Assembly (NCBI GenBank): GCA_913775975.1
Contig: CAJYLQ010000021.1
Coordinates: 1 to 55,687 of the forward strand
Direction: 5' to 3'
Length of the DNA stretch: 55,687 bases
From: an uncultured Sphingomonas sp.
GTDB taxonomy: Bacteria > Pseudomonadota > Alphaproteobacteria > Sphingomonadales > Sphingomonadaceae
Each line of letters begins with the position of its first letter. The first letter of the stretch is position 1. Position numbers and translations under genes: made by a program. Under the pieces are notes generated by a model, which saw nothing but the letters and a program-made list of their open reading frames with translations, ran no database searches and had not been told where the DNA came from. Shown here piece after piece: positions 8,442 through 16,866 of the stretch.

Positions 8442-11402
8442 TCAGAACCGGAAGCGCGCGCCGATGCTGTAGAAACGCCCTTCCTCGCGCACGTCGCGGG
8501 GGAAAAACTGTGTTTCGTTATAATTGCGGAAGTTGTTGAAGGGCTGGGCGAGGATGTTGTTCACGTCCACCGTCAGCGTCAGGTTGCGGAACGGGGTGTA
8601 GGCCAGCGAGTAGTCCAGCCGCGCGACCGCGCGCGTCGTCTCGCCGGCATATTGCGCCTCGTTGGGCAGCCGGTTGAAGCTGTTCACGAACTGGCTGCGC
8701 CGGTTGTAGGACAGGCGGGTGGAGATCGGCCCCTTTTCATAGAAGCCGGTCAGGTTGTACGTCCACTTCGACACGCCGGTCAGCGGCACGATCGGCGCCT
8801 CCTCGCCCAGTACAGACGGTAGGCGGTTCGTGCCGTCCAGATAGGTCACGTTCGCCTGCGCGCCGAAGCCACTCAGGATGCCGGGCAGGAAGTCGAAGAA
8901 GGACTGGACGCTCGCTTCCGCGCCCTTGATCCGGCCCTGACCGGCGTTTTCCGGCCGCGTGAACTGCACCCGGCCGTAGACTGGGTCGATCAGTTCGCGC
9001 GTGTAGTTGCTGATGAAACCGTTGAGGTCGCGGTAGAAGACGGCACCCGTCACCGATCCGGTGCGCGAGAAATACCATTCCAGCGTCGCGTCGTAATTGT
9101 GCGAGGTCAGCGGCACCAGATCGGGATTGCCGCTCGATCCGGTGGCGTCGAAGAGGGCCCCCGACCCCCCGCCGCCGCCGGTGACGGCGTTCGAGGTGAT
9201 GTTGATTGCCGGGTTCAACTGGCCGAAGCTCGGCCGGGTACGCGTCTTGGTATAGGCCAGGCGCATCTGCAGCTGCGGCGTGAACTGGATGCGCGTGTTC
9301 ACGGACGGCAGGATATCGAGATAATTCTGCTTGTTCGTGACAGGTGAGAAGCTGATCGCGCTCGTCGCGCTGTCCTGTACCCGCGCGGTGCCCGAATAGC
9401 GGCCCGCCGTGTTGACCGCGCGCACGCCGAACGTGCCGTCGACGCGTATGCCGCCGACGTCGAACTCGTACTTACCCTGCCCGTACATCGCATAGGTCTG
9501 CTCGGTGGCGGAGAAGCCGGCGACGGGGTCGATCGGAATCTCGTCCTGGCTGAACCGCGCCAGCTGGTCGCGGAAATCCGCGTTGTTCGGCTCGGCCGCG
9601 ACCCGGCGGAGCAGCGCCTGCCGGCTCGCCTCGCGCAGCCCCGCGAAATTGCTGCGGATCGCATCGCGCGAGGGCATCAGCCAGTTCTGGAAGCGGGGCA
9701 CGTCGTCGTTGCGGAACCCGTCCGTCACCGTCTCCAGCGCGCCGGTCGGCAGGCTGGTGAGCGGGATGCCGAGCGTGTTCGTGCTGGCATAGCGGTTGCC
9801 CTGCTCCAGCCTGGACGTGCGGTCGACATAGCGGATGCCGAACTGGATCGAGGGCAGCACCTTCCAGTCGGTGTCGAGGTCCAGATCGGTCCGCCACTGG
9901 ATGCCGTCACCGCTGGCGCGATAGCGGCGCTCATAATAGCCACGCCAGTCGTAATTGGCCGGATTGGCCGCGTCGAAGCCGCCCAGATCGAAATTGGGCG
10001 CGCCACCGACGTCGAACTCGACGTTCACGGTCGGCGCCGAGCGGAACTGCGAATCGAGGCTGTATTCGGACGCGGTATAGATCGACTTGGTATAGGCGAG
10101 GTCGCTGGAGATGCGCGCCCGCCCCGTCTTCCAGACGAAGCCGATCGCCGCCTGATAGGTGTCGGTATTGTCGTCATTGGTGGAGCGATACATCTCCGCT
10201 GGATAGCCGCCCGTCTTGGTCAGGCTGGCCGCCTTGTTCGGCTCGCCGGGAACGAGGACGACGTTGCTGAGCGTCGGCCGCGTGCCGGTCTGGCCGGGCT
10301 GGACCAGGCTGGCCCGCTCCAGGCTCGCCTCGAAATGCTCGTTCGACTGGCGGCCGCGATAGGCCTGCCACAGGCCGTCGGCATAGATTTCGAGATCGGC
10401 ATTCGGCTTCCACTGGAGCGAGCCGTTGATCGACGGGCGCCAGCGCTTGCCGCGCGAATAGAAATTGCCGACCGAGCCGGGAAAGGCGAACTGGTTGCCC
10501 ACGCCCGGCGTCGTCACCGCGATATCGTCGGCGGGATCGTCCGCATTGCCCTGCGGCGTCGTGACATAGGCCTGCGCGAAGCGGACCGCGTTGCGATACT
10601 GCCCTTGCGTATAGGCGAAGTTGATGAGCGCGCCGACATCGCCGATGCCGGTTTCCCATCGATTGCTGACGAGGATGTTGCCGATCGGGTCGAGCTTGCC
10701 GGACTGGTCGTTATAGGCACCGCGGATGCCGCCCGCGATCTCCAGCCCGTTGAAATCGAACGGCCGACGCGAGCGCACGTTGATCAGGCCGGCAAGGCCG
10801 GGCTCGATCAGGTTGGCGGTGCCGGACTTGTAGACCTCCAGCGCGGCGAGCGCGCCGGCGGGGAAATCCTGCAGCGCGACGCCGCGGTTTTCCGCGGTGA
10901 AGATCTCTCGCCCGTTGAAAGTGGTGGTCACGTCGGGCAGGCCACGGATCAGCACGCCGGACGCCTCGTCATTATAGCGGGTGACCTGCACGCCGGTGAT
11001 CCGGGCCAGCGCTTCCGAGGCGTTATTGTCCGGCAATTTGCCGATGTCTTCCGCGACGATGGCATCGACGATCGAGTCCGAGTTGCGCTTCAGCGCCTGC
11101 GCGGACCGCAGGCTGGAGCGCAGGCCGGTAACGACGATATCGCCACCTTCGCCAGCCGCCGCATAGCTGTCGCCGGTCGCGGGACTTCCCGCCGGGGTGC
11201 GGCGGGCGGTTGCCGGCGGGGTGGGCCCTGCCGTGTCCGGTCCACTCGCCTGCGGCCCTGTTTCCATGGTCCCCGAGGGCGTTGCGGTCTCCGCCGCGCT
11301 TGGGGCGGGCGGTGCGGCGTCCTGCGCCTGGGCGGCGGACGCCGCCATCGGCATCAACGCGCCGACCGCGCAGGACAATAGCAGGTGACCATGGCGTTTC
11401 AT
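8442..11402 (-). CDS. TonB-dependent outer-membrane receptor
   Basis: A 986-residue receptor. The signal peptide is in residues 1-26 (ends AAQAQ), followed by a long Pro/Ala/Thr-rich linker and a TonB-box-like GGDIVVTGLR. The plug domain has SLRSAQALKRNSDSIVDAI, EDIGKLPDNNASEALARITG and VLIRGLPDVTTTFNGRE, typical of the large Caulobacter/Sphingomonas receptors that take up oligosaccharides or other complex ligands. A 22-strand barrel ends with the aromatic terminal motif FYSIGARFRF. The substrate is unknown. SD GGGAGAGG precedes the ATG. An imperfect inverted repeat lies about 135-165 bp upstream. The downstream CaCA antiporter gene follows after 21 bp. Confidence 0.93.
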   Translation of the reverse strand: MKRHGHLLLSCAVGALMPMAASAAQAQDAAPPAPSAAETATPSGTMETGPQASGPDTAGPTPPATARRTPAGSPATGDSYAAAGEGGDIVVTGLRSSLRSAQALKRNSDSIVDAIVAEDIGKLPDNNASEALARITGVQVTRYNDEASGVLIRGLPDVTTTFNGREIFTAENRGVALQDFPAGALAALEVYKSGTANLIEPGLAGLINVRSRRPFDFNGLEIAGGIRGAYNDQSGKLDPIGNILVSNRWETGIGDVGALINFAYTQGQYRNAVRFAQAYVTTPQGNADDPADDIAVTTPGVGNQFAFPGSVGNFYSRGKRWRPSINGSLQWKPNADLEIYADGLWQAYRGRQSNEHFEASLERASLVQPGQTGTRPTLSNVVLVPGEPNKAASLTKTGGYPAEMYRSTNDDNTDTYQAAIGFVWKTGRARISSDLAYTKSIYTASEYSLDSQFRSAPTVNVEFDVGGAPNFDLGGFDAANPANYDWRGYYERRYRASGDGIQWRTDLDLDTDWKVLPSIQFGIRYVDRTSRLEQGNRYASTNTLGIPLTSLPTGALETVTDGFRNDDVPRFQNWLMPSRDAIRSNFAGLREASRQALLRRVAAEPNNADFRDQLARFSQDEIPIDPVAGFSATEQTYAMYGQGKYEFDVGGIRVDGTFGVRAVNTAGRYSGTARVQDSATSAISFSPVTNKQNYLDILPSVNTRIQFTPQLQMRLAYTKTRTRPSFGQLNPAINITSNAVTGGGGGSGALFDATGSSGNPDLVPLTSHNYDATLEWYFSRTGSVTGAVFYRDLNGFISNYTRELIDPVYGRVQFTRPENAGQGRIKGAEASVQSFFDFLPGILSGFGAQANVTYLDGTNRLPSVLGEEAPIVPLTGVSKWTYNLTGFYEKGPISTRLSYNRRSQFVNSFNRLPNEAQYAGETTRAVARLDYSLAYTPFRNLTLTVDVNNILAQPFNNFRNYNETQFFPRDVREEGRFYSIGARFRF

Positions 11403-11535
11403 CGTTTAATCCTCTCCCGTGGCGATCCGTCATGCGGACGGGGGAGGAGCAGGCGGCTAACAGCACCGTGCAAACCACACGCGACCGCAACGGGATCGCG
11501 GGCGGCGTGGCATGATTTGTCAGAGTTTTAAAAGT

Positions 11536-11568
11536 GTCAGCATGGCTTACGCGATGAGCCGTGCTAAC
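11536..11568 (-). promoter_or_regulatory. Imperfect inverted repeat upstream of the TonB receptor gene
   Basis: Two 12-bp arms (GTCAGCATGGCT and AGCCGTGCTAAC; 10 of 12 positions complementary) are separated by 9 bp in an otherwise unassigned, comparatively AT-rich gap (11403-11609). The position suggests a regulator-binding site for the receptor/antiporter unit. No regulator gene is adjacent, so its identity is open. Confidence 0.4.
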
Positions 11569-11609
11569 TTCGCGATGTAATTATCTGAAAGTGTGACTTT
11601 TCGCTTCGG

Positions 11610-11645
11610 AAAGGGCCCGCCCCGGGCAGGGGTGCCGGGGCGGGC
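11610..11645 (-). terminator. Terminator of the cyclophilin gene
   Basis: A perfect 11-bp stem (GCCCGCCCCGG / CCGGGGCGGGC) with a 9-nt loop follows the cyclophilin stop on the minus strand and leads into a short CCTTTCC tract. Confidence 0.75.
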
Positions 11646-11653
11646 GGTGCCGA

Positions 11654-12109
11654 TCAGGCGGCGCGCGCCTTCACGATCTTGCCGGGCTGGCGCGGCGGCT
11701 CGCCCTTGGGCAGCGCGTCGACATGCTCCATGCCCTCCGTCACCTGACCCCAGACGGTGTACTGGCCGTCGAGGAAGCGCGCGTCGTCGAAGCAGATGAA
11801 GAACTGCGAGTTGGCCGAATTCGGATCGTTCGTCCGCGCCATCGAGCAGGTGCCGCGCACATGCGGCTCCTTCGAGAATTCCTGCTTCAGGTTCGGCTTG
11901 TCCGATCCGTGCATCCCGGTGCCGGTCGGATCGCCGCCCTGCGCCATGAAGCCGGGGATGACGCGGTGGAACACGACGCCGTCGTAGAAGCCGTCATTGG
12001 CCAGTTCCGCGATGCGCTTCACATGTTCGGGCGCCAGGTCGGGGCGCAGGCGGATGGTGACGTCGCCGCCATCCAGCGTGATCGTCAGCGTTTCGGGGGT
12101 GTCGGCCAT
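11654..12109 (-). CDS. Peptidyl-prolyl cis-trans isomerase, cyclophilin type
   Basis: A 151-residue cytoplasmic cyclophilin without a signal peptide. Family landmarks: FYDGVVFHRVIPGFMAQGGDPTGTG (contains the catalytic Arg and the FMAQGGD motif; shown here as two overlapping motifs), GTCSMART, SANSQFFICFDD and LDGQYTVWGQV. It accelerates X-Pro isomerisation. The ATG at 12109 is supported by a consensus Shine-Dalgarno AGGAGA 5 nt upstream; longer in-frame starts are discarded for that reason. It is divergent from mgtE, and a strong terminator follows. Confidence 0.95.
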   Translation of the reverse strand: MADTPETLTITLDGGDVTIRLRPDLAPEHVKRIAELANDGFYDGVVFHRVIPGFMAQGGDPTGTGMHGSDKPNLKQEFSKEPHVRGTCSMARTNDPNSANSQFFICFDDARFLDGQYTVWGQVTEGMEHVDALPKGEPPRQPGKIVKARAA

Positions 12110-12239
12110 GATAGTCTCCTGAATGATGCGGCCCAGATAGGGACGGTGGCCTTCGCTGGCAAACCCGGTGCCGCACGGCTTCCCATCCCTCGTCCATCGC
12201 GATAGGGCGGTCCCAGCGCGTGAACCAAAGGAGGCGGCG

Positions 12240-13637
12240 ATGAGCGACACCGAGCTTCCCGAGGTGGAAACCGAAACCGAGCTGGACGAGGACGACCGGC
12301 TGCGTCCGGAATTCGTCCGCGCCGTGCTCGACGCGGTCGAGGAGGGCGATGTCGACGCGGCGCGCGCGCTGGTCGAACCGCTCCACCCCGCCGACATCGC
12401 CGACCTGTTCGAACTGGTCCCGCAGGAACAGCGCGGCGCGCTGGCCCATGCGGTCAGCGACCTGCTGGACGCCGACGTCTTCGCGGAGATGAACGATTAC
12501 GTCCGCGAGGACCTGATCGACGCGCTGACGCCGACCGAGGTCGCGGACCTGGCCGCCGAACTCGATACCGACGACGCGGTCGCGATCATCGAGGACATGG
12601 AGCCCGAGGACCAGCGCGAGGTGTTGCGCGCGCTGGACCCCGACGATCGCGCCGCGATCGAGGAGGCGCTGTCCTATCCGGAGGAATCCGCCGGGCGCCT
12701 GATGCAGCGCGATCTGGTCGCGGTGCCCGAACATTGGACGGTCGGCGACGTGCTGGCCTATCTGCATGCCGACCAGGAACTGACGACCGATTTCTGGGAG
12801 GTCTTCGTCGTCGATCCCGGCCACCGCCCGGTCGGCACCTGCGCGCTGTCGTGGATCCTGCGCACGCCCGGCTGGGTGCCGCTGGCCGATGTGATGGCGC
12901 GCGAGCAGACGCTGATCCCGGTCGACATGGATCAGGAGGAGGTCGCGCTCCGCTTCCAGAAATACGCGCTGATCTCCGCCGCCGTGGTCGACGGGGCGGG
13001 GCGGCTGGTCGGCATGATCACCGTCGACGACGTCGTCCACATCATCCAGCAGGAGGCGGGCGAGGACGTACTGCGCCTGTCGGGCGCGGGCGAGGGCGAC
13101 ATCAACGAGCCCATCCGCCTGACGGTGCGCACGCGCATCACCTGGCTGGTCGTGAACCTTGGCGCGACGTTGCTGTCCGCCTCCGTCGTCGGGCTGTTCC
13201 AGGGGGAGATCGCGCGCTTCGCGCTGCTCGCCGCGCTGATGCCGATCGTGTCGGCGCTGGGCGGCAATGCGGGCACGCAGACGCTGGCCGTGGTCGTGCG
13301 CGCGCTGGCGACGAACCAGCTGACCAGTTCGAACACGATGCGGATGCTGGTGCGCGAATTCCGCATCGCCGCGTGCAACGGCGCGGCGCTGGGCGCGGTC
13401 GGGGCGCTGGGCAGCTATGTGCTGATCGGCAACGAGCAGCTGTCGCTCGTCTTCGCGCTGGCGATGATGATAAACAGCCTGGTCGCCGGGCTGGTCGGGG
13501 TGATCGTGCCGGTGGCGCTGGACAAGGCGAATGTCGATCCGGCCGTCTCGTCCGCCGTGTTCGTGACGACCGCGACGGATGTGATGGGCTTCTTCTCGTT
13601 CCTGGGCCTTGCCTCCTTGTGGGGCCTGTCGGGCTGA
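12240..13637 (+). CDS. mgtE: Magnesium transporter MgtE
   Basis: A 465-residue Mg2+ channel. Architecture: acidic N-terminal superhelical domain (repeats like LHPADIADLFELVP and LDTDDAVAIIEDM, residues about 30-130), two CBS domains (about 140-270, including DFWEVFVVDPGHRPVG and ALISAAVVDGAGRLVG), and five C-terminal transmembrane helices (about 300-465) with the pore-region motif ALMPIVSALGGNAGTQTL. The N and CBS domains sense cytosolic Mg2+ and gate the dimeric pore. SD AAAGGAGG precedes the ATG at 12240 exactly. I see no M-box riboswitch in the 130-bp upstream region. A DUF1489 gene follows after 14 bp. Confidence 0.96.
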   Translation: MSDTELPEVETETELDEDDRLRPEFVRAVLDAVEEGDVDAARALVEPLHPADIADLFELVPQEQRGALAHAVSDLLDADVFAEMNDYVREDLIDALTPTEVADLAAELDTDDAVAIIEDMEPEDQREVLRALDPDDRAAIEEALSYPEESAGRLMQRDLVAVPEHWTVGDVLAYLHADQELTTDFWEVFVVDPGHRPVGTCALSWILRTPGWVPLADVMAREQTLIPVDMDQEEVALRFQKYALISAAVVDGAGRLVGMITVDDVVHIIQQEAGEDVLRLSGAGEGDINEPIRLTVRTRITWLVVNLGATLLSASVVGLFQGEIARFALLAALMPIVSALGGNAGTQTLAVVVRALATNQLTSSNTMRMLVREFRIAACNGAALGAVGALGSYVLIGNEQLSLVFALAMMINSLVAGLVGVIVPVALDKANVDPAVSSAVFVTTATDVMGFFSFLGLASLWGLSG

Positions 13638-13651
13638 CCCACATCGGGCCG

Positions 13652-14065
13652 ATGCTGCATCTCACCAAGGTCGCGTTCGGGGTCACCAGTGTCGAGCATC
13701 TCGCCGAGCGGCTGGCCGCGCGCGCGGCGGCGGGCGAGATGTTCCTGACCACCCGCTTTCTGCCCAAGCGGCATGAGGAGGTGGCGGGGCCGGTGGGCGA
13801 GGGCGGCTCGCTCTACTGGATCCTGAAGCACCAGCTGATCGCCCGCTCCCCCATCCTGCGCTTCGGCGAGGCGGAGGGCGGCCGCGTCGCGATCCATCTC
13901 CACCCCGAACTCGTGCTGGTGGAGGCGCGGCCCAAGCGCGCGCATCAGGGTTGGCGCTATCTGGAGGCGGCGGATGCGCCCGCCGACCTCGGCGGCAATG
14001 CGAGCGGCCTTGCCGCGATGCCACCCGCGCTGGTGGGCAAGCTGGCGGAGCTGTGTCTGGTCTGA
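13652..14065 (+). CDS. DUF1489-family protein
   Basis: A 137-residue soluble protein with the DUF1489 pattern: MLHLTKVAFGVTSVEHLAER at the start, TTRFLPKRHEEV, GSLYWILKHQLIARSPIL, and RPKRAHQGWRYLEAADAPAD near the C-terminus. The family is nearly restricted to Alphaproteobacteria and has no established biochemistry. It starts 14 bp after mgtE and is probably co-transcribed, a neighbourhood that may be only positional. No signal peptide or membrane segment. Confidence 0.88.
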   Translation: MLHLTKVAFGVTSVEHLAERLAARAAAGEMFLTTRFLPKRHEEVAGPVGEGGSLYWILKHQLIARSPILRFGEAEGGRVAIHLHPELVLVEARPKRAHQGWRYLEAADAPADLGGNASGLAAMPPALVGKLAELCLV

Positions 14066-14095
14066 GCGCGACGCGGGCCTGGTGGCCGCCAGGCG

Positions 14096-14791
14096 TCACT
14101 TGGGCGACGTCACCCCGCAGTCCACCGGACCGGTCGCGGCGCGGATCACGCAGCGCGGGGTGCCGGTCACGACGACGCGGCCCAGACCCGTGTTCGCGAT
14201 CGTCGCGGTATAGCGGGCGGCGGCGGCGATCTCTCCCGTCCCGTCCAGCCGGACGGTCAACTCGCCCGCCTGCATCCCGCCCGCCGCGATGCCGCCCGCA
14301 CCCGAGGCCGTCAGCCGGGTGACGCGCGCGCTGCCGCCATTCAGCAGGATCGCGCCATCGCCGATGACGTTGGCGGACAGCTGTTCCGCTTCCACCGAAG
14401 CGACCGCGATCGTACCCGCGCCGCCGACGGACAGGTCGACGCGCGGGCCCCGGATGCGGTCGATGGTGACGCGCGCGCCGCCCAGCACGCTCGCCCCCGC
14501 CAGCGCGGGTGTCGCCAGCGTCACCGTTACCGGCCCCGCCGCGCGCGCGTTGCCGCCCCGTCGCGCGACGACCAGGGTCATCCCGGTCTGGCGCAGGTCC
14601 ACGCCATCCAGCGCCGCGCCATCGCCTGACAGGCGCGCGCCGGGCGACCCGCCCGTCGCGACGCGCACCTCCACAGGCGTTTCGATCCGTATCCGGTCGA
14701 ATCCGGTGACGGCGACCACCCGCTCCGCCGCCGATGCCGGCATCGCGGCGGCGAGCGTCAGCGGCAGCAGCACCGGCGTGGCTCGCATCAT
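14096..14791 (-). CDS. Exported head-GIN-domain (DUF2807) protein, second of a pair
   Basis: A 231-residue protein with a signal peptide (ends ASA, about residue 21) and a DUF2807/'head GIN' beta-helix-like domain: VTGFDRIRIETPVEVRVATG, then repeating short strands such as ARVTIDRIRGPRVDLSVGGAG and LTVRLDGTGEI. The C-terminus has a Cys pair (RCVIR...VDCG). Function unknown; the family was annotated as putative adhesin-like. The start codon overlaps the stop of the upstream GIN gene by 4 bp (ATGA), so translation is coupled. It is more diverged from the family consensus than its partner. Confidence 0.82.
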   Translation of the reverse strand: MMRATPVLLPLTLAAAMPASAAERVVAVTGFDRIRIETPVEVRVATGGSPGARLSGDGAALDGVDLRQTGMTLVVARRGGNARAAGPVTVTLATPALAGASVLGGARVTIDRIRGPRVDLSVGGAGTIAVASVEAEQLSANVIGDGAILLNGGSARVTRLTASGAGGIAAGGMQAGELTVRLDGTGEIAAAARYTATIANTGLGRVVVTGTPRCVIRAATGPVDCGVTSPK

Positions 14792-15525
14792 CCGCAATTC
14801 ACCCGGCCGGAGCCCAGCTTCGTCACCTTGCACTTCGCGCCGCCCGTCACGGTCACGTCGCCCGCGCCCATGATCGTGACGTCGGCATCGCGGGCGATGT
14901 TGGCGGAGACATTGCCGGCGCCCGCGATCGTGATCTCGCCGCTTTCGGCGCGCAGCCCGTCCGCCTTGACCGTGCCCGATCCGCCGATCGCGACCTTCAC
15001 CGTCCTGGCGCGACCGTCCGCCGCCACGTCGCCCGATCCGCCGATCGCGAATTCGGCCTTGTCGACGGCAAGGCCATGGACGGTCAGTCGTCCCGACCCG
15101 CCGATATTTCCCTCGAACGTCCCTTCCGGCACACGATCGATCGTGATTGATCCCGACCCGCCGATATCCGCCTCGCGGATGCGCGGCATGGTGACGAGGA
15201 ACCGGACCTTGTCCGTCTTGCCCCATTGCACGCCCCGCTTGCGCGCCAGCTGCAGCGACGATCCGTCACGCTCGATCTTCAGCGTGTCGAGCACCGAAGG
15301 ATCGCCGGTCGCCGAGACGGCGAAATCGGGGCCGACGCGGACCTCGACATCGCCCGCCGCCGCAAGCACGACCTTGTCGAAATCGCGCACCGCCCAGCTG
15401 CGCTGTCCGCCGCTGCCCTGCGCGGCGATGCCCTCGCCACCGTCGTCATTCCAGGACATGGAGCAGGCGGCCACCGGCAGCGCCAGCAGGCCGAGGAGCA
15501 TGGGGGCATAGCGGCGGCGGATCAT
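14788..15525 (-). CDS. Head-GIN-domain (DUF2807) lipoprotein, first of a pair
   Basis: About 245 residues. The N-terminus has Arg residues, a hydrophobic helix and a lipobox (PVAAC, Cys about residue 20), so it is a probable lipoprotein. The mature part begins with RSWAVRDFDKVVLAAAGDVEV, the DUF2807 entry motif, then has at least five near-identical GGSG turns (IGGSGSITID, IGGSGRLTV, IGGSGDVAA, IGGSGTVKA, IAGAGNVSA, IMGAGDVTV), consistent with a parallel beta-helix. ATGs at 15525 and 15528 are adjacent; 15525 gives better spacing from GGGAGGA. A 26-bp palindrome sits just upstream and probably overlaps the promoter. It overlaps the second GIN gene by 4 bp. Confidence 0.86.
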   Translation of the reverse strand: MIRRRYAPMLLGLLALPVAACSMSWNDDGGEGIAAQGSGGQRSWAVRDFDKVVLAAAGDVEVRVGPDFAVSATGDPSVLDTLKIERDGSSLQLARKRGVQWGKTDKVRFLVTMPRIREADIGGSGSITIDRVPEGTFEGNIGGSGRLTVHGLAVDKAEFAIGGSGDVAADGRARTVKVAIGGSGTVKADGLRAESGEITIAGAGNVSANIARDADVTIMGAGDVTVTGGAKCKVTKLGSGRVNCG

Positions 15526-15538
15526 CATTTCCTCCCTG

Positions 15539-15564
15539 ATGTGTATTGGTGATTTAATACACAT
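15539..15564 (-). promoter_or_regulatory. 26-bp palindromic operator candidate upstream of the GIN-protein pair
   Basis: Perfect 9-bp arms ATGTGTATT / AATACACAT with an 8-bp spacer lie 14-39 bp before the first GIN gene's start, immediately upstream of its Shine-Dalgarno. The AT-rich core stands out from the GC-rich surroundings and can supply a -10-like element. This geometry suits a dimeric repressor; the GTGTA...TACAC halves recall sites of YtrA-type GntR regulators, but that is inference. Confidence 0.6.
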
Positions 15565-15581
15565 GGAGGGTGGCCGCAACG

Positions 15582-15608
15582 AAAAAGGGCGGCCCCGCAG
15601 GACCGCCC
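15582..15608 (-). terminator. Terminator of carD
   Basis: On the minus strand a 9-bp stem (GGGCGGTCC / GGCCGCCC-type, one mismatch) with a 4-nt loop is followed by TTTTT, about 30 bp past the carD stop. Confidence 0.85.
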
Positions 15609-15638
15609 CTCGTCACCCGGTCAAGCCGGACCGCCGGT

Positions 15639-16172
15639 TCAGGCGACCGCCTTTTCCTTATTATAGATCGCGGCGGCGGCGCGCAGGATCTCCAGGATCT
15701 TCTCCTGCGCGCGCGGCTCGTCGATCTCTTCCATCGCGGCCAGCTCGCGGGCGAGGCGGCTGCACGCGGCCTCGAAGATCTGGCGCTCGGAATAGCTCTG
15801 CTCGGGCTGGTCGTCGGCGCGGAACAGGTCGCGCGTCACTTCCGCGATCGACACGAGGTCGCCGGAGTTGATCTTCGCCTCATATTCCTGCGCGCGGCGC
15901 GACCACATGGTGCGCTTCACCTTGGGCTTGCCCTTCAGCGTTTCCATCGCCTCGCGCATCGTCTTGTCCGACGACAGCTTGCGCATGCCGACGCTTTCGG
16001 CCTTGTTGGTCGGCACGCGGAGCGTCATGCGCTCCTTCTCGAACCGGAGGACGTAGAGTTCCAGGCTGGTGCCCGCGATCTCCTGCTTCTGCAGCTCGAT
16101 CACGCGGCCGACGCCGTGCTTGGGATAGACAACATAATCGCCGACGTCGAAGAACAGCGCCTTGGCAGCCAT
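15639..16172 (-). CDS. carD: CarD-family transcriptional regulator
   Basis: A 177-residue protein. The N-terminal RNAP-interacting Tudor-like domain reads FDVGDYVVYPKHGVGRVIEL and the C-terminal helical DNA-binding part contains RRAQEYEAKINSGDLVSIAEV and YSERQIFEAACSRLARELA. CarD binds RNA polymerase beta and stabilises open promoter complexes, notably at rRNA promoters. The ATG at 16172 follows an AAAGGG Shine-Dalgarno; an in-frame extension upstream has no family-like sequence. It has its own promoter region (16173-16472) and a strong terminator. The ferredoxin, S4 and helicase genes lie upstream on the same strand, an arrangement common in sphingomonads. Confidence 0.94.
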   Translation of the reverse strand: MAAKALFFDVGDYVVYPKHGVGRVIELQKQEIAGTSLELYVLRFEKERMTLRVPTNKAESVGMRKLSSDKTMREAMETLKGKPKVKRTMWSRRAQEYEAKINSGDLVSIAEVTRDLFRADDQPEQSYSERQIFEAACSRLARELAAMEEIDEPRAQEKILEILRAAAAIYNKEKAVA

Positions 16173-16472
16173 GATGGCCCTTTCATCGGATACCGGAACC
16201 GGCAACGCCGAAAAGGCTGTCGCGGCCGGTTTCTGGAGTGAAACAGGCGGGCAGGGTCGCACGTGCCCGTCACGGACGTTTTAACATGTCCGCAACAAAA
16301 TTACCAGCCGATCCGGACGATTCCCGCCAGCCTGCCATTTTGTGACACAGGGGTCGGGGGATTGGGATTCGACAGGCGCATTGCCCTGTCCCGCTTCGCC
16401 CCCGGGGCTTCGTGCCGTTCGCCGCCGCATCCGGCACTGCGCGCGCCGTCCTGCGCGGCGGGCGGCGGCGAC
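16173..16472 (-). promoter_or_regulatory. carD upstream region
   Basis: About 300 bp between fdxA and carD with no supportable gene. It contains a comparatively AT-rich stretch (16275-16345) including GGACGTTTTAACATGTCC at 16274-16291, an imperfect dyad, which is the likeliest place for the carD promoter. Confidence 0.35.
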
Positions 16473-16814
16473 TCAGTCGCCCTTGCCGGGCTCCGGCGAG
16501 AAGAACTGATCGTACTTGTTCTCCACGCCCTTCATCGCATCCGCGTCGGGCGGGGTCTGGTCCAGCTTGCGCGTGACGTTGGGCCATTGCGCGGAGAAGG
16601 TGGTGTTCAGCTCCAGCCACTTTTCCAGCCCGTTTTCCGTGTCGGGCAGGATCGCCTCGGCCGGGCATTCGGGTTCGCACACGCCGCAATCGATACATTC
16701 CGACGGGTTGATGACGAGCATGTTCTCGCCCTCGTAGAAACAGTCGACCGGACACACCTCGACGCAGTCCATATACTTGCAGCGGATGCACGCGTCGGTG
16801 ACGACGTAGGTCAT
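16473..16814 (-). CDS. fdxA: Ferredoxin, 7Fe-8S type (FdxA)
   Basis: A 113-residue ferredoxin. Cysteine layout [17 protein letters not shown] then [12 protein letters not shown] fits one [3Fe-4S] and one [4Fe-4S] cluster, as in Azotobacter FdI-type FdxA proteins. The C-terminal extension (about 50 residues, [19 protein letters not shown]) is also characteristic. It is a soluble electron carrier; the specific redox partner is unknown. It lies 52 bp after the S4 gene on the same strand. Confidence 0.94.
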   Translation of the reverse strand: MTYVVTDACIRCKYMDCVEVCPVDCFYEGENMLVINPSECIDCGVCEPECPAEAILPDTENGLEKWLELNTTFSAQWPNVTRKLDQTPPDADAMKGVENKYDQFFSPEPGKGD

Positions 16815-16866
16815 ATCAGGCTCCGGGAACGTATCGCGGCGCTGCTATGCGCGTGCAGCCCCCGCG

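Noticed and set aside
12110..12239. Mg2+ riboswitch (M-box) upstream of mgtE
   Set aside because: Only 130 bp shared with a divergent gene and I could not fold an M-box-like three-stem structure or terminator in it.
16274..16291. Dyad GGACGTTTTAACATGTCC in the carD upstream region as an operator
   Set aside because: Arms match only partially; kept as a note on the promoter region and not called as a site.
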